Under the pieces are notes generated by a model. It saw only the letters and a list, made by a program, of their open reading frames with translations, searched no databases and was not told the DNA's origin. The position numbers were made by a program, and so were the translations under genes. A stretch of DNA of 64,000 nt from Camelus bactrianus (Eukaryota; Chordata; Mammalia; Artiodactyla; Camelidae). Shown in pieces: positions 56,807 through 64,000 of the stretch (positions within the stretch are counted from its first letter, which is position 1; each line of letters starts with the position of its first letter). Location of the stretch: positions 26,944,001 through 27,008,000 of the forward strand of contig NC_133570.1 in the NCBI RefSeq assembly GCF_048773025.1, in the 5' to 3' direction.

Positions 56807-59589
56807 GAACACGGCTGACTGTGTGGGGGAGGTTCGGGGCCGCCCTCCACGCAGCTGCCTGGTGTCACAGGTGTTCCCTGGCAGGGAGAAGTCCGCTAAT
56901 TACCTCCCCTGTCCATGGGGAGGCACTAGATGCTACCTGCGTTTCCAGCCCAACCCCCTCCTTTCCTCGGCAGCCCGCACTGGGACGGACTGGGGGAAGA
57001 CACTCGAAAGGGTCCTAGGAGATCCCGGGTGCTGCAGACAAAAGACGGATCCTCCCCACACTCAGAATCCCGGAACACGTCTGACTGTGTGGGTGAGGTT
57101 TAGGGCCGCCCTCCACGCAGCTGCCTGGTGTCACAGGTGTTCCCTGGCAGGGGGAAGTCCGCTAATTACCTCCCCTGTCCATGGGGAGGCACTAGATGCT
57201 ACCTGCGTTTCCAGCCCAACCCCCGCCTTTCCCCGGCAGCCCGCACTGGGAGGGACTCGGGGAAGACACTCGAAGGGCTCCTAGGAGATCCCGGGTGCTG
57301 CAGACAGAAGACGGAACCTCCCCACACTCAGAATTCCGGAACACGGATGACTGTGTGGGGGAGGTTCGGGGCCGACCTCCAAGAAGCTGCCTGGTGTCAC
57401 AGGTGTTCCCTGGCAGGGGGAAGTCCGCTAATTACCTCCACTGTCCATGGGGAGGCACTAGATGCTACCTGCGTTTCCAGCCCAACCCCCGCCTTTCCCC
57501 GGCAGCCCGCAATGGGAGGGACTCGGGGAAGACACTCGAAGGGCTCCTAGGAGATCCCGGGTGCTGCAGACAGAAGACGGAACCTCCCCACACTCAGAAT
57601 TCCGGAACACGGCTGACTGTGTGGGGGAGGTTCGGGGCCGCCCTCCACGCAGCTGCCTGGTGTCACAGGTGTTCCCTGGCAGGGAGAAGTCCGCTAATTA
57701 CCTCCCCTGTCCATGGGGAGGCACTAGATGCTACCTGCGTTTCCAGCCCAACCCCCTCCTTTCCTCGGCAGCCCGCACTGGGACGGACTGGGGGAAGACA
57801 CTCGAAGGGCTCCTAGGAGATCCCGGGTGCTGCAGACAAAAGACGGATCCTCCCCACACTCAGAATCCCGGAACACGTCTGACTGTGTGGGTGAGATTTA
57901 GGGCCGCCCTCCACGCAGCTGCCTGGTGTCACAGGTGTTCCCTGGCAGGGGGAAGTCCGCTAATTACCTCCCCTGTCCATGGGGAGGCACTAGATGCTAC
58001 CTGCGTTTCCAGCCCAACCCCCGCCTTTCCCCGGCAGCCCGCACTGGGAGGGACTCGGGGAAGACACTCGAAGGGCTCCTAGGAGATCCCGGGTGCTGCA
58101 GAAATAAGACGGAACCTCCCCACACTCAGAATTCCGGAACACGGCTGACTGTGTGGGGGAGGTTCGGGGCCGCCCTCCACGCCTCTGCCTGGTGTCACAG
58201 GTGTTCCCTGGCAGGGGGAAGTCCGCTAATTACCTCCCTTGTCCATGGGGAGGCACATGATGCTACCTGCTTTTCCAGCCCAACCTCCGCCATTCTCCGG
58301 CAGCCCGCACAGGGAGGGACTGGGGGAAGACCCTCGAAGGGCTCCTAGGTGAACCCGGGTGCTGCAGACATAAGACGGAACCTCCCCACACTCATAATTC
58401 CGGAACACGGGTGACTGTGTGGGTGAGGTTTAGGGCCGCACTCCACGCAGCTTCCTCGTGTCACAGGTGTTCCCTGGCAGGGGGAAGTCCGCTAATTACC
58501 TCCTCTGTCCATGGGGAGGCACTAGATGCTACCTGAGTTTCCAGCCCAACCCCCGCCTTTCCCCGGCTGCCCTCACAGTGAGGGACTCTGGGAAGACACT
58601 CGAAGGGCTCCTAGGAGATCCCGGGTGCTGCAGACAGAAGACGGAACCTCCCCACACTCAGAATTCCGGAACACGGCTGACTGTGTGGGGGAGGTTCGGG
58701 GCCGCTCTCCACGCAGCTGCCTGGTGTCACAGGTGTTCCCTGGCAGGGGGAAGTCCGCTAATTACCTCCCTTGTCCATGGGGAGGCACATGATGCTACCT
58801 GCTTTTCCAGCCCAACCTCCGCCATTCCCCGGCTGCCCGCACAGGGAGGGACTGGGGGAAGACACTCGAAGGGCTCCTAGGTGAACCCGGGTGCTGCAGA
58901 CATAAGACGGAACCTCCCCACACTCAGAATTCCGGAACACGGATGACTGTGTGGGGGAGGTTCGGCGCCGCCCTCCACGCAGCTGCCTTGTGTCACAGGT
59001 GTTCCCTGGCAGGTGGAAGTCCGCTAATTACCTCCCCTGTCCATGGAGAGGCACTAGATGCTACCTGCGTTTCCAGCAAAACCCCCTCCTTTCCCTGGCA
59101 GCCCGCAAAGGGAGGGACTCTGGGAAGACACTCGAAGGGCTCCTAGGAGATCCCGGGTTCTGCAGACAGAAGACGGAACCTCCCCACACTCAGAATTCCG
59201 GAACACGGTTGACTGTGTGGGGGAGGTTTGGGGCCGACCTCCAAGCAGCTGCCTGGTGTCACAGGTGTTCCCTGGCAGGGGGAAGTCCGCTAATTACCTC
59301 CCCTGTCCATGGGGAGGCACTAGATGCTACCTGCGTTTCCAGCACAACCCCCGCCTTTCTCTGGCTGCCCGCACTGGGAGGGACTCGGGGAAGACTCTCG
59401 AAGGGCTCCTAGGAGATCCCGGGTGCTGCAGACAGAAGACGGAACCTCCCCACACTCAGAATTCCGGAACACGGCTGACTGTGTGGGGGAGGTTCGGGGC
59501 CGCCCTCCACGCAGCTGCCTGGTGTCACAGGTGTTCCCTGGCAGGGAGAAGTCCGCTAATTACCTCCCCTGTCCATGGGGAGGCACTGG
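56807..59589 (+). repeat. Segment 15c: A B B A B C E C D1 F, downstream 19-monomer copy
   Basis: Units start at 56930 and every 266 bp to 59324, after the tail of D2 at 56664. The whole stretch copies 51750-54525 at an offset of exactly 5054 bp. Differences seen include cgaagggctcc (57280) against cgaatggctcc (52220), gcaatggg against gcactggg in the second B, and ggctgcccgcac against ggcagcccgcac at about 58833 and 53779. Confidence 0.87.
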
Positions 59590-62500
59590 ATGCTACCTGC
59601 GTTTCCAGCACAACCCCCTCCTTTCAACGGCAGCCCGCAAAGGGAGGGACTCTGGGAAGACACTCGAAGGGCTCCTAGGAGATCCCGGGTTCTGCAGACA
59701 GAAGACGGAACCTCCCCACACTCAGAATTCCGGAACACGGTTGACTGTGTGGGGGAGGTTCGGGGCCGACATCCAAGAAGCTGCCTGGTGTCACAGGTGT
59801 TCCCTGGCAGGGGGAAGTCCGCTAATTACCTCCCCTGTCCATGGGGAGGCACTAGATGCTACCTGCGTTTCCAGCCCAACCCCCGCCTTTCCCCGGCAGC
59901 CCGCACTGGGAGGGACTCGGGGAAGACACTCGAAGGGCTCCTAGGAGATCCCGGGTGCTGCAGACAGAAGACGGAACCTCCCCACACTCAGAATTCCGGA
60001 ACACGGCTGACTGTGTGTGGGAGGTTCGGGGCCGCCCTCCACGCAGCTGCCTGGTGTCACAGGTGTTCCCTGGCAGGGAGAAGTCCGCTAATATCCTCCC
60101 CTGTCCATGGGGAGACACTAGATGCTACCTGCGTTTCCAGCACAACCCCCTCCTTTCCCCGGCAGCCCGCAAAGGGAGGGACTCTGGGAAGACTCTCGAA
60201 GGGCTCCTAGGAGATCCCGGGTTCTGCAGAGAGAAGACGGAACCTCCCCACACTCAGAATTCCGGAACACGGTTGACTGTGTGGGGGAGGTTCGGGGCCG
60301 ACCTCCAAGCAGCTGCCTGGTGTCACAGGTGTTCCCTGGCAGGGGGAAGTCCGCTAAATACCTCCCCTGTCCATGGGGAGGCACTAGATGCTACCTGCGT
60401 TTCCAGCACAACCCCCGCATTTCTCTGGCTGCCCGCACTGGGAGGGACTCGGGGAAGACCCTCGAAGGGCTCCTAGGAGATCCCGGGTGCTGCAGACAGA
60501 AGACGGAACCTCCCCACACTCAGAATTCCGGAACACGGCTGACTGTGTGGGGGAGGTTCGGGGCCGACCTCCACGCAGCTGCCTGGTGTCACAGGTGTTC
60601 CCTGGCAGGGAGAAGTCCGCTAATTACCTCCCCTGTCCATGGGGAGGCACTAGATGCTACCTGCGTTTCCAGCACAACCCCATCCTTTCCCCGGCAGCCC
60701 GCAAAGGGAGGGACTCTGGGAAGACACTCGAAGGGCTCCTAGGAGATCCCGGGTGCTGCAGACAGAAGACGGAACCTCCCCACAATCAGTATTCCAGAAC
60801 ACGGCTGACTGTGTGGGGGAGGTTCGGGGCCGCCCTCCACACAGCTGCCTGGTGTCACAGGTGTTCCCTGGCAGGGAGAAGTCCGCTAATTACCTCCCAT
60901 GTCCATGGGGAGGCACTAGATGCTACCTGCGTTTCCAGCCCAACCCCCTACTTTCCTCGGCAGCCCGCACTGGGAGGGACTCGGGGAAGACACTCGAAGG
61001 GCTCCTAGGAGTTCCCGGGTGCTACAGACAGAAGACGGAACCTCCCCACACTCAGAATACCGGAACACGGCTGACTGTGTGGGGGAGGTTCGGGGCCGCT
61101 CTCCACGCAGCTGCCTGGTGTCACAGGTGTTCCCTGGCAGGGGGAAGTCCGCTAATTACCTCCCTTGTCCATGGGGAGGCACATGATGCTACCTGCTTTT
61201 CCAACCCAACCTCCGCCATTCCCCGGCAGCCCGCACAGGGAGGGACTGGGGGAAGACCCTCGAAGGGCTCCTAGGAGATCCCGGGTGCTGCAGACAGAAG
61301 ACGGAACCTCCCCACACTCAGGATTCCGGAACACGGCTGACTGTGTGGGGGAGGTTCGGGGCCGCTCTGCACGCTTCTGCCTGGTGTCACAGGTGTTCCC
61401 TGGCAGGGGGAAGTCCGCTAATTACCTCCCTTGTCCATGGGGAGGCACATGATGCTACCTGTTTTCCAGCCCAACCTCCGCCATTCCCCGGCAGCCCGCA
61501 CAGGGAGGGACTGGGGGAAGACCCTCGAAGGGCTCCTAGGTGAACCCGGGTGCTGCAGACATAAGACGGAACCTCCCCACACTCAGAATTCCGGAACACG
61601 GATGACTGTGTGTGGGAGGTTCTGGGCCGCCCTCCACGCAGCTGCCTTGTGTCACAGGTGTTCCCTGGCAGGGGGAAGTCCGCTAATTACCTCCCCTGTC
61701 CATGGGGAGGCACTAGATGCTACCTGCGTTTCCAGCACAACCCCCGCCTTTCTCCGGCAGCCCGCAAAGGGAGGGACTCTGGGAAGACACTCGAAGGGCT
61801 CCTAGGAGTTCCCGGGTGCTGCAGACAGAAGACGGAACCTCCCCACACTCAGAATTCCGGAACACGGCTGACTGTGTGGGGGAGGTTCGGGGCCGCCCTC
61901 CACGCAGCTGCCTGGTGTCACAGGTGTTCCCTGGCAGGGAGAAGTCCGCTAATTACCTCCCCTGTCCATGGGGAGGCACTAGATGCTACCTGCGTTTCCA
62001 GCCCAACCCCCTCCTTTCCTCGGCAGCCCACACTGGGACGGACTGGGGGAAGACACTCGAAGGGCTCCTAGGAGATCCCGGGTGCTGCAGACAGAAGACG
62101 GAACCTCCCCACACTCAGAATTCCGGAACACGGGTGACTGTGTGGGTGAGGTTTAGGGCCGCACTCCACGCAGCTTCCTGGTGTCACAGGTGTTCCCTGG
62201 CAGGGGGAAGTCCGCTAATTACCTCCCCTGTCCATGGGGAGGCACTAGATGCTACCTGAGTTTCCAGCCCATCCCCCGCCTTTCCCCGGCTTCCCTCACA
62301 GTGAGGGACTCTGGGAAGACACTCGAAAGGCTCCTAGGAGATCCCGGGTGCTGCAGACAGAAGACGGAACCTCCCCACACTCAGAATTCCGGAACACGGT
62401 TGACTGTGTGGGGGAGGTTCGGGGCCGCTCTCCACGCAGCTGCCTGGTGTCACAGGTGTTCCCTGGCAGGGGGAAGTCCGCTAATTACCTCCCTTGTCCA

Positions 62501-63046
62501 TGGGGAGGCACATGATGCTACCTGCTTTTCCAGCCCAACCTCCGCCATTCCCCGGCAGCCCGCACAGGGAGGGACTGGGGGAAGACCCTCGAAGGGCTCC
62601 TAGGTGAACCCGTGTGCTGCAGACATAAGACGGAACCTCCCCACACTCAGAATTCCGGAACACGGATGACTGTGTGGGGGAGGTTCGGGGCCGCTCTCCA
62701 CGCCTCTACCTGGTGTCACAGGTGTTCCCTGGCAGGGGGAAGTCCGCTAATTACCTCCCTTGTCCATGGGGAGGCACATGATGCTACCTGCTTTTCCAGC
62801 CCAACCTCCGCCATTCCCCGGCAGCCCGCACAGGGAGGGACTGGGGGAAGACCCTCGAAGGGCTCCTAGGTGAACCCGGCTGCTGCAGACATAAGACGGA
62901 ACCTCCCCACACTCAGAATTCCGGAACACGTGTGACTGTGTGGGTGAGGTTTAGGGCCGCATTCCACGCAGCTTCCTGGTGTCACAGGTGTTCCCTGGCA
63001 GGGGGAAGTCCGCTAATTACCTCCCCTGTCCATGGGGAGGCACTAG
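59590..63046 (+). repeat. Segment 16a: D B D1 F D2 A/B c C D A E C C
   Basis: Units start at 59590, 59856, 60122, 60388, 60654, 60920, 61186, 61452, 61717, 61983, 62249, 62515 and 62781. The first D has ttcaacgg and gcactggatg. The unit at 60920 has an A head (ccctactttcctcgg) with a B continuation. The C at 61452 is 265 bp (cctgttttcc). D-A-E-C-C here parallels 41502-43630 and 44694-46289. Confidence 0.8.
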
Positions 63047-63844
63047 ATGCTACCTGAGTTTCCAGCCCAACCCCCGCCTTTCCCCGGCTGCCCTCACAGT
63101 GAGGGACTCTGGGAAGACACTCGAAGGGCTCCTAGGAGATCCCGGGTGCTGCAGACAGAAGACGGAACCTCCCCACAATCAGTATTCCAGAACACGGCTG
63201 ACTGTGTGGGGGAGGTTCGGGGCCGCCCTCCACACAGCTGCCTGGTGTCACAGGTGTTCCCTGGCAGGGAGAAGTCCGCTAATTACCTCCCATGTCCATG
63301 GGGAGGCACTAGATGCTACCTGCGTTTCCAGCCCAACCCCCTACTTTCCTCGGCAGCCCGCACTGGGAGGGACTCGGGGAAGACACTCGAAGGGCTCCTA
63401 GGAGTTCCCGGGTGCTGCAGACAGAAGACGGAACCTCCCCACACTCAGAATACCGGAACACGGCTGACTGTGTGGGGGAGGTTCGGGGCCGCTCTCCACG
63501 CAGCTGCCTGGTGTCACAGGTGTTCCCTGGCAGGGGGAAGTCCGCTAATTACCTCCCTTGTCCATGGGGAGGCACATGATGCTACCTGCTTTTCCAACCC
63601 AACCTCCGCCATTCCCCGGCAGCCCGCACAGGGAGGGACTGGGGGAAGACCCTCGAAGGGCTCCTAGGAGATCCCGGGTGCTGCAGACAGAAGACGGAAC
63701 CTCCCCACACTCAGGATTCCGGAACACGGCTGACTGTGTGGGGGAGGTTCGGGGCCGCTCTGCACGCTTCTGCCTGGTGTCACAGGTGTTCCCTGGCAGG
63801 GGGAAGTCCGCTAATTACCTCCCTTGTCCATGGGGAGGCACATG
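63047..63844 (+). repeat. Segment 16b: E/D2 hybrid, A/B, c
   Basis: The unit at 63047 has an E head and the tail of the D2 at 60654 (cacaatcagtattccag), with the join between about 63110 and 63176. From there the sequence copies 60784 onward at an offset of 2393 bp. This is the only E unit not followed by C. Confidence 0.88.
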
Positions 63845-64000
63845 ATGCTACCTGTTTTCCAGCCCAACCTGCGCCATTCCCCGGCAGCCCGCACAGGGAG
63901 GGACTGGGGGAAGACCCTCGAAGGGCTCCTAGGTGAACCCGGGTGCTGCAGACATAAGACGGAACCTCCCCACACTCAGAATTCCGGAACACGGATGACT
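63845..64000 (+). repeat. Partial class C monomer at right window edge
   Basis: The window ends at about monomer position 157. This C copy shares the cctgttttcc single-base deletion with the C at 61452 and has one private change (aacctgcgcc). Confidence 0.85.

Larger units (their letters stand above)
1..64000 (+). repeat. 266-bp GC-rich satellite array, whole window
   Basis: The same 266-bp unit recurs head to tail from first to last base, always in one orientation. The landmark atgctac falls at 259, 525, 791, 1057 and so on to 63845, giving about 240 units. A type-B unit counted by hand has 171 G+C of 266 (about 64%) and 14 CpGs. No unit is interrupted by a transposon or by unique sequence. 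I do not recognise the family; it does not look like alpha, beta or gamma satellite by unit length or sequence. The strand is arbitrary and only gives the direction in which positions are described. Satellite identity is certain from periodicity; chromosomal location and species are not determinable here. Confidence 0.98.

Noticed and set aside
238-63667. Many 140-, 153-, 195- and 206-codon plus-strand frames and 60-89-codon minus-strand frames
   Set aside because: They recur every monomer, overlap each other in different frames, and end at the same positions of the repeat. This is periodicity, not a gene family.
1-64000. CRISPR array
   Set aside because: The units are contiguous 266-bp repeats without short repeats separated by unique spacers, and there are no cas genes.
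1-64000. Transposon, LTR or LINE/SINE insertions
   Set aside because: Every stretch is accounted for by the 266-bp unit. No target-site duplications, poly-A tails or terminal repeats of another element are visible. Whether the ancestral monomer came from an element cannot be told from this window.
1-64000. rRNA spacer, tRNA or telomeric repeats
   Set aside because: No TTAGGG runs, no tRNA fold or internal A/B boxes, and no rRNA core sequence were recognised. The repeat is too short and uniform for an rDNA unit.
1-64000. CpG island promoters in each monomer
   Set aside because: CpG density is high, but I see no consistent promoter architecture, and the density follows from the repeat's composition. 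Transcription cannot be inferred.
1-64000. Possible assembly artefact from repeat collapse or expansion
   Set aside because: The window has no gaps, and copies carry scattered private changes rather than being exact, so the structure is plausible. The near-identical pairs at 53.6-56.8 kb and 60.8-64 kb remain the places where read support should be verified.

Overview
The whole 64 kb is one uninterrupted, head-to-tail satellite DNA array with a 266-bp repeat unit. About 240 monomers run from base 1 to base 64000, and both window ends fall inside a monomer, so the array continues on both sides. I found no gene, RNA gene, transposon, inversion, assembly gap or unique sequence. A hand-counted type-B monomer is about 64% GC with 14 CpGs. 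The setting is most likely a large heterochromatic array (pericentromeric, centromeric, short-arm or subtelomeric) of an animal, probably vertebrate, chromosome. That is inferred from repeat size, array size and higher-order structure; I do not recognise the satellite family and cannot name a species.

Monomers fall into recurring classes, called here from diagnostic bases: A, B, C (and tail variant c), D1, D2, E, F and a rare G. Classes differ from each other by roughly 4%. Copies inside the recent duplications differ by well under 1%. Monomer positions are counted from the atgctac (or atgacgctac) landmark. Almost every unit is exactly 266 bp. The exceptions are a handful of 1-2 bp deletions and one 23-bp duplication at 37805-37850.

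Class order is not random and changes along the window. 1-3183 is an 11-12-monomer block that reappears at about 47.4-50.8 kb. 5.8-8.8 kb carries D2-A-B-B-A-B units. 8.2-23.4 kb is a mosaic of segmental copies offset by 13, 25 and 31 monomers. 21.3-31.1 kb is an 8-monomer higher-order repeat (c-A-E-C-D1-D2-A-B, 2128 bp) with shortened derivatives of 7, 6 and 4 monomers. 31-41 kb is irregular. 41.2-46.6 kb is a 9-monomer order (E-c-C-D1-A-E-c-C-C) with an embedded A-E-C triplication-like step. 50.8-59.6 kb holds 3-, 6- and 19-monomer duplications. 60.8-64 kb contains a 2393-bp (9-monomer) duplication that leaves the window.

Nothing here works as a gene system. The many open frames follow from few stop codons and from 266 being 2 modulo 3, which rotates the frame at each monomer. 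The interest lies in the array's recent history of unequal exchange, the class-order rules, class-specific sequence features (potential G-quadruplexes, EcoRI/BamHI switch), and breakpoints that fall near a 10-bp palindrome.
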